64,000 nt of DNA from CAVSIP01 sp963728075 (lineage in GTDB: Bacteria; Actinomycetota; Actinomycetes; JAFAQI01; DASSKL01): assembly GCA_963728075.1 (NCBI GenBank), contig CAVSIP010000001.1, positions 124,001 to 188,000 on the forward strand, in the 5' to 3' direction. Below are positions 34,093 to 42,802 of the stretch, one piece after another (position 1 is the first letter of the stretch; each line of letters begins with the position of its first letter). A program made the position numbers and the translations under genes. A model generated the notes under the pieces. That model worked only from the letters and a program-made list of their open reading frames with translations. It had not been told where the DNA came from and made no database searches.

Positions 34093-34841
34093 GGGCCGCC
34101 CGCCGCCTTGCGCCCCGACATGACGAGGCCACCACCGAGGCTCATCCGCCGCACCCGCACGTCGACGATCCCGGCGTCGCGCCACGCCCGGCGGTGGTCC
34201 TCGACCGGGAACCGCCGGTAGTGCCCGCTGATGCTCGGGCCGAGGAACCGGCCGACGCGCCACCACGCCGGCCCCCCGGTCAGCAGTCCCGCAGCAGGCA
34301 GGACCAGCCGGGTGTACAGCCACCACAGTCCACGCCACACCCGGTTCGGCGGGACGGCGAACTCCAGGCCGGCCAGCACCCCGCCGGGGCGTACGCAGCG
34401 CGCCAGCTCGGCGACCGTGGCGGCAGGGTCGTCGACGTAGCGCAGCAGGTACGAGAACGCCACCGCGTCGAGATCGGCGTCCCGGAACGGCAGCTGCTCC
34501 CCGCGGGCCAGCGCGAGGTGGACCCGGTCCGCGAGCCCCGCCGCGCGAACGTTGGACGCCCCCTGGCGCAGCATGTCCTCGGTCAGGTCCACGCCGTACA
34601 CCCGTGCCCCGGTCCGCCGCGCCAGCGCGAGCGCCACCCCGGCGGGGCCGGTGGCCACGTCCAGCACCCGGTCCGGCCGGCCCGCGGCCACTGCGTCGAC
34701 CACCGCTCGACGCCAGCGGCGGTCCTGGCCGAACGAGAGCAGGTAGGCAAGGCGGTCGTAGCGGGCCGGCAGGCCGCGGAAGACCCGGCGCGCGACCGCG
34801 TTGCCGCGCGACGGACCGGCCGACTCGGCCGCGGTCACCAT
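34089..34841 (-). CDS. UbiE/MenG-like SAM methyltransferase
   Basis: 250 residues. It begins like UbiE/MenG proteins (RRVFRGLPARYDRLAYLLSFGQDRRWRRAVV), with motif I VLDVATGPAGVALALA, VYGVDLTEDML and DLDAVAFSYLLRYVDDP. The family C-methylates demethylmenaquinone or related rings. No other menaquinone gene is nearby, so it may instead act on a product of the adjoining UbiA-like protein. ATG start 34841, divergent from the exporter at 34903. Its stop overlaps the next start. Confidence 0.82.
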   Translation of the reverse strand: MVTAAESAGPSRGNAVARRVFRGLPARYDRLAYLLSFGQDRRWRRAVVDAVAAGRPDRVLDVATGPAGVALALARRTGARVYGVDLTEDMLRQGASNVRAAGLADRVHLALARGEQLPFRDADLDAVAFSYLLRYVDDPAATVAELARCVRPGGVLAGLEFAVPPNRVWRGLWWLYTRLVLPAAGLLTGGPAWWRVGRFLGPSISGHYRRFPVEDHRRAWRDAGIVDVRVRRMSLGGGLVMSGRKAAGGP

Positions 34842-34902
34842 GTCCGGGTTCCCATGCCCGCAACGTAGCCCTGTTCCGGGACGGCCAATCCCGGGCAGGG
34901 AC

Positions 34903-36402
34903 GTGACATGCCCGCCTCGGACGTCGGCACGGCCGACGCGTGCCCCGACTCGCGCGAGCGAGTCTGCCCGCGGCGAGGACGTCGACGAGCGCTACCGCTG
35001 GGTCGCGTTGTCCGTCCTGCTCGTCGGGGCGTTCATGGTCATCCTCGACGTGACGATCGTGAACGTGGCCCTGGCGCGTATCGGCGTCGCCCTCGGCCGG
35101 CCGGAGCGGGTCGACTGGGTGGTCACCGCGTACCTGCTGGCCGTCGGGGTCATCCAGCCCGCCACGGGCTGGCTGGCTGACCGGTTCGGCAAGCGGCAGG
35201 TGTTCATCGCCTCGATGGCCCTGTTCACGCTGGGCTCCGGGCTGGCCGCGGCTGCCACGTCCCTGTGGATGCTCGTGGCGTTCCGTGTCCTGCAGGGCGT
35301 CGGCGGCGGCGCCATGGTGCCGGTGGCGCAGGCGACGATCTACGAGCTGTTCCCCGCGGACCGGCGCGGCACGGCGCTGGGTGTATGGGGGATCGCCGCC
35401 ATGTCGGCGCCTGCCATCGGCCCGGTGCTCGGCGGCTTCCTCGTCACCGCGGCGAGCTGGCACTGGCTCTTCCTCGTCAACGTGCCGATCGGAGTCGTCG
35501 GCCTCGGGCTGTCCCTGCGGCTGTTGCGGGACACCGGGTTCCGGGAGCGCCGGCCGTTGGACTGGCCCTCGCTCGTGGTCGTCGCCGGGGGGCTCGCCGC
35601 GCTGCTGCTCGCGCTGTCGAGCGCGCCGCGCTGGGGCTGGGCGTCCGCGCGCTTCCTGCTCACCGCAGGTGCGGGCGTTCTCGCGGTCGCGGTGTTCGCC
35701 GTGCGCAGCCTGCGGGTCGCGAACCCGCTCGTGCAGCTGCGGATGTTCCAGGTCCGGGTCTTCGACCTCACCATGCTGGTGGTCTCGTTCGTGACGCTGG
35801 CGCAGTACGCCCGGATCACGTTCGTACCGCTGGAGCTGGAGCAGGTGCGCCACCTGGACCCGCTGCACGTGGGCTACCTGCTCGTGCCGTCGGCCTTCGG
35901 CGCGGCCTGCACCATGCCGCTCGGCGGGCGGCTGGCGGACCGCATCGGCGCGCGCGTCCCGGTGATGAGCGGGCTGGCGCTGATGGGCACCTCCACGGCG
36001 CTGCTCGCCACGCTCGGCCTGCACTCACCGCTGTGGCACGTCGCCCTGTACCTGGGCATCGGCGGGCTCGGCACCGGGCTGTCGATCATGCCCAACGCGG
36101 TCGTGGGCCTGAACTCGCTGCCGACGCGCTGGGTCTCGCAGGTGACGGCCGTCCGCTCGCTGGTCCGGCGGATCGCCGCGTCGCTGGGCATCGCGGTGCT
36201 GATGTCCGTCGTGCTCGCCCAGCTCGGTGGGCGGTCGCCGGCGAGCCCGGGGGTGGCCGCCGCTGCGCAGGACGCGTACCGGTGGGTGTTCGTCATCGCC
36301 ACTGCCGCGGTGGTCCTGTCGATCCTGCTCGCGTGGTGGCTGCCGGGGCGGGACGAGGCGCGGGAGCTGCAGCAGGCGCGGGCGGCCGAGTCGTACGACT
36401 GA
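34903..36402 (+). CDS. MFS exporter, DHA2 family
   Basis: About 499 residues with 14 predicted membrane segments. The D1 motif is MVILDVTIVNVAL, the loop 2-3 motif is GWLADRFGKRQVFI, and motif C-like glycines lie in MSAPAIGPVLGGFL. GTG 34903 with AGGGAC upstream is chosen, giving a 30-residue hydrophilic leader before the first helix; the exact start is uncertain. It is a proton-driven exporter of unknown substrate. Unlike the exporter at 24689, no regulator gene is next to it. Confidence 0.88.
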   Translation: MTCPPRTSARPTRAPTRASESARGEDVDERYRWVALSVLLVGAFMVILDVTIVNVALARIGVALGRPERVDWVVTAYLLAVGVIQPATGWLADRFGKRQVFIASMALFTLGSGLAAAATSLWMLVAFRVLQGVGGGAMVPVAQATIYELFPADRRGTALGVWGIAAMSAPAIGPVLGGFLVTAASWHWLFLVNVPIGVVGLGLSLRLLRDTGFRERRPLDWPSLVVVAGGLAALLLALSSAPRWGWASARFLLTAGAGVLAVAVFAVRSLRVANPLVQLRMFQVRVFDLTMLVVSFVTLAQYARITFVPLELEQVRHLDPLHVGYLLVPSAFGAACTMPLGGRLADRIGARVPVMSGLALMGTSTALLATLGLHSPLWHVALYLGIGGLGTGLSIMPNAVVGLNSLPTRWVSQVTAVRSLVRRIAASLGIAVLMSVVLAQLGGRSPASPGVAAAAQDAYRWVFVIATAAVVLSILLAWWLPGRDEARELQQARAAESYD

Positions 36403-36510
36403 GCGGCCGGGGACGTTGCAGGCCCGCGTTGTGCGGGCGAGCGGATCGCGCATGGCGACGCGCCCGACCGGCTGGCCGACTGACCGCGGCCAGCAGGCGA
36501 TGATCGCCGG

Positions 36511-37113
36511 ATGCCGGATGACATCGGGGTGGGGCCGCACCCGGGCCCGTGGCCCGACGACCCGCGGCTGGACCCGGACCTGCTCGCGCACGGAGACCGG
36601 CGCAACGTCGTCGACGCCTACCGGTACTGGCGCGAGGACGCGATCGTCGCCGACCTCGACCGTCGGCGGCACCCGTTCCACGTCGCGGTCGAGAACTGGC
36701 AGCACGACCTCAACATCGGTGCGGTCGTTCGCAACGCGAACGCGTTCCTGGCGGCGGCCGTGCACATCGTCGGCCGGCGCCGCTGGAACCGGCGCGGCGC
36801 GATGGTGACCGACCGCTACCAGCACGTCCGCCACCACGCGGACGTCGAGGCGCTGGCCGGTTGGGCCGCGGGGGAGGGGCTGCCGCTCATCGGCATCGAC
36901 AACCTGCCGGGCTCGCGGCCGTTGACCGCTCACCCGTTGCCGGACCGGTGCGTGCTGCTGTTCGGCCAGGAGGGACCCGGCCTGTCCGCGGACGCGCGCG
37001 GCCTCGTCGACGTGGTGCTGCACATCCCGCAACACGGCTCGACCCGGTCCATCAACGCCGGTGTGGCGTCCGGGATCGCCATGTACGAATGGCTCCGCCA
37101 GCGGCTGGAGTAG
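36511..37113 (+). CDS. TrmH/SpoU-family RNA 2'-O-methyltransferase
   Basis: 200 residues. The SPOUT motifs are all present: motif 1 VENWQHDLNIGAVVRNANAF, motif 2 VLLFGQEGPGLS and motif 3 IPQHGSTRSINAGVASGIAM. The deep trefoil knot formed by motifs 2 and 3 binds SAM; it would methylate ribose in tRNA or rRNA. There is no separate L30e-like N-terminal domain, so it resembles TrmH/TrmL-size enzymes. It is 10 bp upstream of the CoxL-type gene. ATG start. Confidence 0.92.
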   Translation: MPDDIGVGPHPGPWPDDPRLDPDLLAHGDRRNVVDAYRYWREDAIVADLDRRRHPFHVAVENWQHDLNIGAVVRNANAFLAAAVHIVGRRRWNRRGAMVTDRYQHVRHHADVEALAGWAAGEGLPLIGIDNLPGSRPLTAHPLPDRCVLLFGQEGPGLSADARGLVDVVLHIPQHGSTRSINAGVASGIAMYEWLRQRLE

Positions 37114-37123
37114 CGTCCGCGCG

Positions 37124-39403
37124 GTGAGCATCCTGGGCACCCGCGTCGTGCGCACCGAGGACCCGAAGTTCCTGACCACGGGCGGGACCTACGTCGACGA
37201 CCTACGCGACCCGCTGCTCGAGGGCGCGGCGCACGTCACGTACGTCCGGTCCACCGTGGCCCACGGCCGCATCCTCGGCGTCGACACCGACGAGGCCCGG
37301 CAGGCGCCCGGTGTCGTCGCGGTGCTCACCGCCGCGGACGTCGACCTGCCCGACCACCAGCCGCGCGCGCTGGGGGTCAACCCCGAGTTCCGCCGTCCGT
37401 GGCTGGCCCGCGACGTCGTGCGCTACGTGGGCGAGCCGGTCGCCGTGGTCGTCACCGAGGAGCGCTACCAGGGCGAGGACGCCGCGGAGCTCGTCTTCGT
37501 CGAGTACGAGCAGCTGCCGGCCGTCGTCGACCTCGAGGACTCCCGGTCCGGCACCGCGCTGCTGTTCCCGGAGCTCGGCACCAACGTGTGCGCGGAGTTC
37601 GACGAGGGGCGCGACGACGACCTGTTCGCGGGCTGCGAGGTGGTGGTCAGCCAGCGCGTCGTCAACCAGCGCGTCGCCCCCGTGCCCATGGAGGTCCGCT
37701 CGTCGGCCTGCGCCTGGCAGGGGGACCGGGTCACGGTCTGGTCGGCCACGCAGAGCGCCCACGGCACTCGATCCGCTGTCGCAGGCGCCCTGGGCATCGA
37801 GCAGGCCGACGTCCGGGTCATCGCGCCGGACGTCGGAGGCGGGTTCGGCGCCAAGAACGGCGACTACCGCGAGGAGGTGCTGCTGCCCTGGCTGGCGCGC
37901 CGCATCGGGCGCCCGCTTCGGTGGACCGAGCACCGCACCGAGAGCATGACCGGGCTCGGCCACGGCCGGGCGCAGGTGCAGCACGTGACGATCGGCGGCC
38001 GCCGCGACGGCACGGTGGAGGCCTACCGGCTGGAGATCGTGCAGGACGCCGGCGCCTACCCGGGCGGCGGGGCCTTCCTGCCGTTCCTCACCCGGCTGAT
38101 GGCGCCGGGTGTCTACGACATCCCACGCCTGGAGAGCCGCGCGGTCAGCGTGGTGACGAACACGACGCCGGTGGGCGCCTACCGCGGTGCCGGCCGGCCG
38201 GAGGCGACGGCCGCCATCGAGCGGGCCATCGACCTGTTCGCGGCGGAGATCGGTGCGGACCCGGCGGACGTGCGCCGGCGCAACGTCGTCGCCGGGGACG
38301 CCTTCCCGTTCACGACCAAGGGCAACGCGACGTACGACACCGGGGACTACGTCGCTGCGCTGGACATGGTGGTCGCGGACGGCGGGTACGCGGCCCTGCG
38401 GGAGGAGCAGCGTCGCCGGCGGGAGGCCGGCGACCCGGTGCAGCTGGGGCTGGGGCTCTCGGCGTACGTCGAGATCACAGCGGGGGACAGCTTCGCGGGG
38501 GAGTACGGCAGCGTGTCCGTCCAGGACGACGGCCGGGTTCTCGTGCGTACGGGCAGCTCACCGCACGGGCAGGGGCACGTGACGTCCTGGAAGATGATTG
38601 TCGCCGAGGAGATGGGCGTCGCGATGGACGACGTCGCGGTCGTCTTCGGCGACACCGACGTGGTGCCGCAGGGTGTCGGCACGTGGGGGTCGCGGTCGCT
38701 GCAGCTCGGCGGCACGGCCGTGTACACGGCCTCGACCGAGGTCGTGGAACGCGCCCGGGCGCTCGCCGCCGACCTGCTCGAAGCCGCGCCCGAGGACGTC
38801 GTGCTCGACCGGTCCGTGGGGCGCGTGCACGTCACCGGCGACCCCGACTCCGGGTTCGGCTGGGCGGAGCTGGCGCGCGCCGCCACGGAGCGGGGCGCGG
38901 AGCCGCTCGCCGCCGACGTGCACTTCAAGCCCCAGGGGGCGACCTTCCCGTTCGGTGCGCACCTCGCGGTGGTGGAGGTCGACACCGGCACCGGCCGGGT
39001 GGTGCTGCGCCAGATCGTGACCGTTGACGACGCCGGGCGGGTGCTCAACCCGCTGCTCGTCGAGGGGCAGCGGCACGGCGGCATCGCGCAAGGCGTGGCG
39101 CAGGCGCTGCTGGAGGAGTTCGTGTACGACGCGGACGGCAACCCGCTCACGACGAACCTGGCCGACTACGGCATCGTCACCGCGACCGACCTGCCGAGCT
39201 TCACGCTGCTGGACATGCAGACCCCGACCCCGCTCAACCCGCTGGGAGCAAAGGGCATCGGCGAGGCCGGCACCATCGGGTCGACGCCCGCCGTGCAGAA
39301 CGCCGTCGTGGATGCGGTGGCCCACCTCGGGGTCCGGCACATCGACATGCCGCTGACGGGGGAGCGGGTCTGGCGGGCGCTCCGCGACGCAGGGAGTGGC
39401 TGA
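37124..39403 (+). CDS. Xanthine dehydrogenase-family molybdopterin subunit (CoxL form II-like)
   Basis: 759 residues. The aldehyde-oxidase a/b hammerhead domain (about 15-140) is followed by the molybdopterin-binding domain. Visible marks are GGGFGAKNG (about 238-246), AYRGAGRPE (Ala352-Glu360; form II rather than the AYxCSFR of true CO dehydrogenase), and GIGEAG with the catalytic Glu714. Enzymes of this type hydroxylate aldehydes or purines. The usual iron-sulfur (CoxS) and FAD (CoxM) subunits are absent from the neighbourhood, so this gene is orphaned or works with distant partners. GTG start at 37124. Confidence 0.88.
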   Translation: MSILGTRVVRTEDPKFLTTGGTYVDDLRDPLLEGAAHVTYVRSTVAHGRILGVDTDEARQAPGVVAVLTAADVDLPDHQPRALGVNPEFRRPWLARDVVRYVGEPVAVVVTEERYQGEDAAELVFVEYEQLPAVVDLEDSRSGTALLFPELGTNVCAEFDEGRDDDLFAGCEVVVSQRVVNQRVAPVPMEVRSSACAWQGDRVTVWSATQSAHGTRSAVAGALGIEQADVRVIAPDVGGGFGAKNGDYREEVLLPWLARRIGRPLRWTEHRTESMTGLGHGRAQVQHVTIGGRRDGTVEAYRLEIVQDAGAYPGGGAFLPFLTRLMAPGVYDIPRLESRAVSVVTNTTPVGAYRGAGRPEATAAIERAIDLFAAEIGADPADVRRRNVVAGDAFPFTTKGNATYDTGDYVAALDMVVADGGYAALREEQRRRREAGDPVQLGLGLSAYVEITAGDSFAGEYGSVSVQDDGRVLVRTGSSPHGQGHVTSWKMIVAEEMGVAMDDVAVVFGDTDVVPQGVGTWGSRSLQLGGTAVYTASTEVVERARALAADLLEAAPEDVVLDRSVGRVHVTGDPDSGFGWAELARAATERGAEPLAADVHFKPQGATFPFGAHLAVVEVDTGTGRVVLRQIVTVDDAGRVLNPLLVEGQRHGGIAQGVAQALLEEFVYDADGNPLTTNLADYGIVTATDLPSFTLLDMQTPTPLNPLGAKGIGEAGTIGSTPAVQNAVVDAVAHLGVRHIDMPLTGERVWRALRDAGSG

Positions 39404-39443
39404 TCCGCGTGCCGGCGCTCGCTCCGGCGCGTACGGTGCGGGG

Positions 39444-39737
39444 GTGGACGTCGACGTCGCCGCGGTTGCCGGGCGCACCACGGTGCGGGTCACCGGCGAG
39501 CTCGACGTCGCGACCTGCGCCGACCTGGCCGCGGCGCTCGCGGTCGTGCTGCGCCGTACCGGGGCCGTCCGGGTGGATCTCGACCTCGCCGGCGTGACGT
39601 TCCTGGACGCGACCGGGTACGGCGCGCTGGTCGCCGGCCTGCGCACGACGGGTGGGACTTCGCCGTTCGTGGTGGCGGCGTCCGGGCCGGTCCGCCGGCT
39701 CCTCGTGCTGTTCGGCGACCTGGACCTGGCCAGCTGA
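39444..39737 (+). CDS. STAS-domain anti-sigma factor antagonist
   Basis: 97 residues, GTG 39444. The pattern ELDVATCADLAAAL followed by VRVDLDLAGVTFLDATGYGAL is the STAS fold of SpoIIAA/RsbV proteins. In the phosphorylation loop the usual D-S-(S/T)-G reads D-A-T-G, so the canonical serine position is alanine and only the next threonine could be phosphorylated. Antagonists bind RsbW-type kinases to free sigma factors. No sigma or anti-sigma gene is adjacent; the SpoIIE/HATPase block is 6 kb away. Confidence 0.85.
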   Translation: MDVDVAAVAGRTTVRVTGELDVATCADLAAALAVVLRRTGAVRVDLDLAGVTFLDATGYGALVAGLRTTGGTSPFVVAASGPVRRLLVLFGDLDLAS

Positions 39738-39746
39738 GCCGTTGGC

Positions 39747-40676
39747 TCAGGTGCCCGCGAGCCGCTCCACGACAGGTGCGAACGCCGCCATCGCGTCGGA
39801 GCTCACCACCCAGTAGCTGAACCCCCAGCGCTCCCGGCGGCGCTGCAGGTCCTCGCACAGCTCCTCCACCGTGCCGGCCAGCACGATCGGGATGTCCAGC
39901 GCCACGTCGGGGTCGACGCCGAACATGCTTGCCATGCCTTCCGCGACCTCGCGGCGGTTCGGCGCCACCATCACGAACGAGGTGTGGCACTGCATCTCGA
40001 GCTCCCCGAAGCGGTCGCCGGCGGCGTCGCGGACCCACTGCACCCGCTGGTCGAAGCGCTCCGGTACCGCTGCGGCGGCGGCGGCCTGGTCGGCGGCACC
40101 CGAGCGCAGGGAGGTGTTGAAGCCGACGATGTCCGCCTCGCGCGCGGCGATCGACAGCACCCGCTTGCTGCCGCCGCCCACGCAGATCCGCGGGTGCGGC
40201 CGGGTGTGCGGTAGCGGCTGCCCCACCGCCTGGCTCAGCGTGTAGTGCTCGCCGGTGAAGTCCACCGGCTGCCCCGACCACAGGCCCTTGAGCACGGTCA
40301 GCGCCTCGGCCATCCGGTCCACCCGGACGCCCGGCTCGTCGTACGGGATGCCCGACTGCTCGTAGTCGGTCCGCATCCAGCCGGCGCCGAGCCCGAACTC
40401 GACGCGGCCTTCGGTCACCAGGTCGAGGGTGGCGACCTCCTTGGCCAGCTCCATCGGGTGGCGGAAGTCGTTGTCGAAGACCAGCGCGCCGACGGTGAGC
40501 CGTTCGGTCGCCTCCGCTGCGGTGGCGAGGGCGACGAACGGCCCCCACTGCTCGCCGAAGTGGTCGGGGACGTAGAGCGTCGAGTAGCCCATCGCCTCCA
40601 CGTCGCGGGCGCGGGCTCGCCACGTCGCGGCGTCGGGGGCGTGGCTGGTCTGGACGGCGAAGCGGAAGGGGGCCAT
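39747..40676 (-). CDS. LLM-class F420-dependent oxidoreductase
   Basis: 309 residues, ATG at 40676. A luciferase-like TIM barrel: DVEAMGYSTLYVPDHFGEQWGPFVALA near the N-terminus, LTVGALVFDNDFRHP, FGLGAGWMRTDYEQSGIPYD and PRICVGGGSKRVLSIAA. This is the TIGR03621-type F420 family. It likely transfers hydride to or from F420 on an unknown substrate; an NpdG-type F420 reductase is encoded at 52487. It is convergent with the STAS gene and divergent from the SRPBCC gene. Confidence 0.88.
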   Translation of the reverse strand: MAPFRFAVQTSHAPDAATWRARARDVEAMGYSTLYVPDHFGEQWGPFVALATAAEATERLTVGALVFDNDFRHPMELAKEVATLDLVTEGRVEFGLGAGWMRTDYEQSGIPYDEPGVRVDRMAEALTVLKGLWSGQPVDFTGEHYTLSQAVGQPLPHTRPHPRICVGGGSKRVLSIAAREADIVGFNTSLRSGAADQAAAAAAVPERFDQRVQWVRDAAGDRFGELEMQCHTSFVMVAPNRREVAEGMASMFGVDPDVALDIPIVLAGTVEELCEDLQRRRERWGFSYWVVSSDAMAAFAPVVERLAGT

Positions 40677-40701
40677 GCGGCGGATCGTAGGCGCCCGCAC
40701 A

Positions 40702-41154
40702 ATGGCCGTCGTGGGACGGCTGACCGACAGCATCGTCGTCGCGGCGCCGGTGCGTGCCGTGTTCGCCTACGTGGACGACTGGCGCAACATCGTGCACTTC
40801 CTGCACGGGCTGCGCCGGTGGGACCCGGTCGCCGGGCAGGAGCACGGTCTCGGTGCCACGTTCGAGGTGGAGCTCGAGGTAGGACCGGTGCGCGAGCGTT
40901 CGCTGGTGGAGGTCACCGCGTGGGAGCAGGACCGGCTGATCGCGTGGGAGTCCCGGGAGGGGTTCCGGCAGTCGGGGCGGTGGGTGTTCGCCGCCGACGG
41001 CGCCGGCACCCGGGTCGACCTGGAGATCGAGTACGTGCTCCCGGGTGGCATCGCCGGACGGCTGCTGGCCAAGACGGCCGAACCGCTCGCGCACCACCAG
41101 GCACGCGCCTCCCTCAGCGACCTGCGCAAGCAGGTCGAGCGGCAGGGCGGCTGA
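40702..41154 (+). CDS. SRPBCC-family protein
   Basis: 150 residues (ATG 40702; GTG 40711 is possible). START-like fold: SIVVAAPVRAVFAYVDDWRNIVHFLHGLRRW, then DRLIAWESREGFRQSGRWVF and a C-terminal amphipathic helix. The family binds hydrophobic ligands (polyketide cyclase-like or START), and no ligand can be named. Its start is 25 bp from the divergent LLM oxidoreductase start. Confidence 0.82.
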   Translation: MAVVGRLTDSIVVAAPVRAVFAYVDDWRNIVHFLHGLRRWDPVAGQEHGLGATFEVELEVGPVRERSLVEVTAWEQDRLIAWESREGFRQSGRWVFAADGAGTRVDLEIEYVLPGGIAGRLLAKTAEPLAHHQARASLSDLRKQVERQGG

Positions 41155-41216
41155 ACGGACGGGCGCCTCTTGCGCTCCCGCGGGGACCCGGCCAGGCTGC
41201 CGGCAAGGAGGCAGCC

Positions 41217-41663
41217 ATGGCAGACGTTGTGCTTCTGGGCGTCCAGGCCCGCCGCGCCGGTCTCCGGCGCGCGATGGGGGAGCTGGAGAAGGCCACTGCG
41301 GCCCCGCTCGCGGGTCGTGCGGAGGCGTGGCGCGAGCACCTCGTCCCGGCCCTCGACGCGCTCGTCGTCGCCTGGGACAAGCACGTGGCGGAGACCGAGA
41401 GCGAGCACGGGCTGTTCGCGGAGGTCCGTACGGAGGCTCCCCGGCTCGTCCCCTACCTCGAGCGGCTCGGCGCCGAGCACGCCGCCGTACGCGTCGCGCT
41501 GGACGGGCTGCGTGGCGAGGCCATGAGCCAGGATGCGGACGAGCAGCGGCTCGGAGCCGTTCGCGAAGGCGTCGTGGACCTGCTCGCCCAGCTCGTCCGC
41601 CACCGCCAGGTCGGCGCGGACCTGCTCTACCAGGCGTACCAGGTCGACCTCGGCGGCGGCTGA
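41217..41663 (+). CDS. Hemerythrin-like helical-bundle protein
   Basis: 148 residues, ATG 41217 with AAGGAGG 6 bp upstream. Four predicted helices with histidine and acidic residues spaced as in hemerythrin-like domains (WREHLVPALDALVVAWDKHVAETESEHGLF, then LGAEHAAVRVAL, then LVRHRQVGADLLYQAYQVD). If the di-iron site is real it may sense oxygen or redox; the match is by pattern only. It is followed by a large inverted repeat. Confidence 0.65.
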   Translation: MADVVLLGVQARRAGLRRAMGELEKATAAPLAGRAEAWREHLVPALDALVVAWDKHVAETESEHGLFAEVRTEAPRLVPYLERLGAEHAAVRVALDGLRGEAMSQDADEQRLGAVREGVVDLLAQLVRHRQVGADLLYQAYQVDLGGG

Positions 41664-41711
41664 GCTCGGCAGCGGCGCCCGTGAGCGCCGCCTTCGTGCG
41701 GCCCAGCACCA

Positions 41712-41771
41712 CCTTCGTGCGGCTGGTAGGGGTCAACCAAGATCGTTTGACCCCACCCAGCCGCACGAAGG
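41712..41771. terminator. Long inverted repeat between convergent genes
   Basis: Arms of 25 bases (41712-41736 and 41747-41771) match at 23 positions, around a 10-base loop. The outer part reads CCTTCGTGCGGCTGG / CCAGCCGCACGAAGG. It lies between the stops of two convergent genes, so it could terminate transcription in both directions, but it has no U-tract and is longer than most terminators. An extra copy of the arm tip (ccttcgtgcgg) occurs at 41691-41701. Confidence 0.55.
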
Positions 41772-41788
41772 CGTTGGGATCCGACCGC

Positions 41789-42706
41789 TCAGGCTGAGTG
41801 ACCCGCCGCGCGTACGGCCACGCCGACGAGCATGGCGGCGCCGTCCGTCGGCGGCCGGTCACGGGTCCACACCGCACGGAACGTACGGCGGAGGTCCACA
41901 CCGTCGAGGGGCACCTCGACGAGCCGGCCGTCGGCGAGCTCTGCGCTCACCGCCAGCCGGCTGAGCACCGCCGGACCCTCACCGGCGGCCGCAGCCGTCT
42001 TCAGTGCAGCCGTGGAGCCCAGCTCGAGCCCGGCGCGGAGCTCCGTGCCGGCAGCGGTGAGCGCCTGGGCGAACGCCTCCCGGGTCCCGGAGCCGGGCTC
42101 CCGGACCACCAGCCGCTCGGCACTGAGCAGGGCGGGGGACAGCGGTGTACGCCGGCGAGCCCAGCGGTGGGTGGGGGAGACGACGACGACCAGCTCGTCC
42201 CCGCCCACCCTCCGCGAGGCCAGCCCGGGAGGAGCGGACGGGCCCTCGACGAACCCGACGGCGACCGTGCCCGCCCGGACGAGCTCGGTGACGCTGGCCG
42301 AGTTGCCGACGCGCAGCGACACGACCGCATCCGGGTCCCGGTGGTGCAGCGCGGTCAGCCAGCGCGGGAACAGCTCGTCGGCGATGGTGAGCGAGGCGGC
42401 GACGTGGATCCGTTCGGGGTCGCGCTGGCGCAGCGCCTCGACGGCGGAGCCGAGCCGCTCGGCCGCCTCGAGCACCGGCCGCGCCCAGCCGACGACGCTC
42501 TCTCCTGCGGGGGTAGGGCGAGAGCCGCCCGGGGTGCGAACCAGGAGCTGCACGCCGACCCGGCGCTCGAGTGCCTGCAGGCGCAGGCTCGCGGACGGTT
42601 GGCTGATCCCGTGGAGCGCGGCGGCGCGGCTGACGCTGCCCGTCGCCGCCACGGTGACCAGGAGGTCCAGGGCTGCGAGCTCGGGGATACGCGGGGGCAG
42701 GGGCAT
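41789..42706 (-). CDS. LysR-family regulator, probably of yeiH
   Basis: 305 residues. The N-terminal winged helix-turn-helix reads LLVTVAATGSVSRAAALHGISQPSASLRLQALERRVG, followed by the periplasmic-binding-like effector domain (RIHVAASLTIADELFPRWL). It is divergent from a YeiH-type gene with 96 bp between starts, the same arrangement as yeiE-yeiH in enterobacteria, where YeiE responds to sulfite. It probably activates yeiH. Confidence 0.9.
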   Translation of the reverse strand: MPLPPRIPELAALDLLVTVAATGSVSRAAALHGISQPSASLRLQALERRVGVQLLVRTPGGSRPTPAGESVVGWARPVLEAAERLGSAVEALRQRDPERIHVAASLTIADELFPRWLTALHHRDPDAVVSLRVGNSASVTELVRAGTVAVGFVEGPSAPPGLASRRVGGDELVVVVSPTHRWARRRTPLSPALLSAERLVVREPGSGTREAFAQALTAAGTELRAGLELGSTAALKTAAAAGEGPAVLSRLAVSAELADGRLVEVPLDGVDLRRTFRAVWTRDRPPTDGAAMLVGVAVRAAGHSA

Positions 42707-42716
42707 AGGAATACGT

Positions 42717-42728
42717 TATGGCCTCATA
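42717..42728. promoter_or_regulatory. Possible LysR-type operator
   Basis: TATG-GCCT-CATA, a short inverted repeat in the 96-bp divergent region, with ATACG repeated directly on either side (42711-42715 and 42726-42730). LysR proteins bind imperfect palindromes near their own starts. The evidence is weak. Confidence 0.3.
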
Positions 42729-42802
42729 CGCAGGTGGCGCGTGCCGGTCGGCCAGCCGTCGAGTGACCCTGGACACCACGTCCACGACCACCGGGGGAGC
42801 CC

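Noticed and set aside
36422..36438. Hairpin GCCCGC-gttgt-GCGGGC after the second exporter
   Set aside because: Only a 6-base stem and no following U-rich stretch; too weak to call a terminator.
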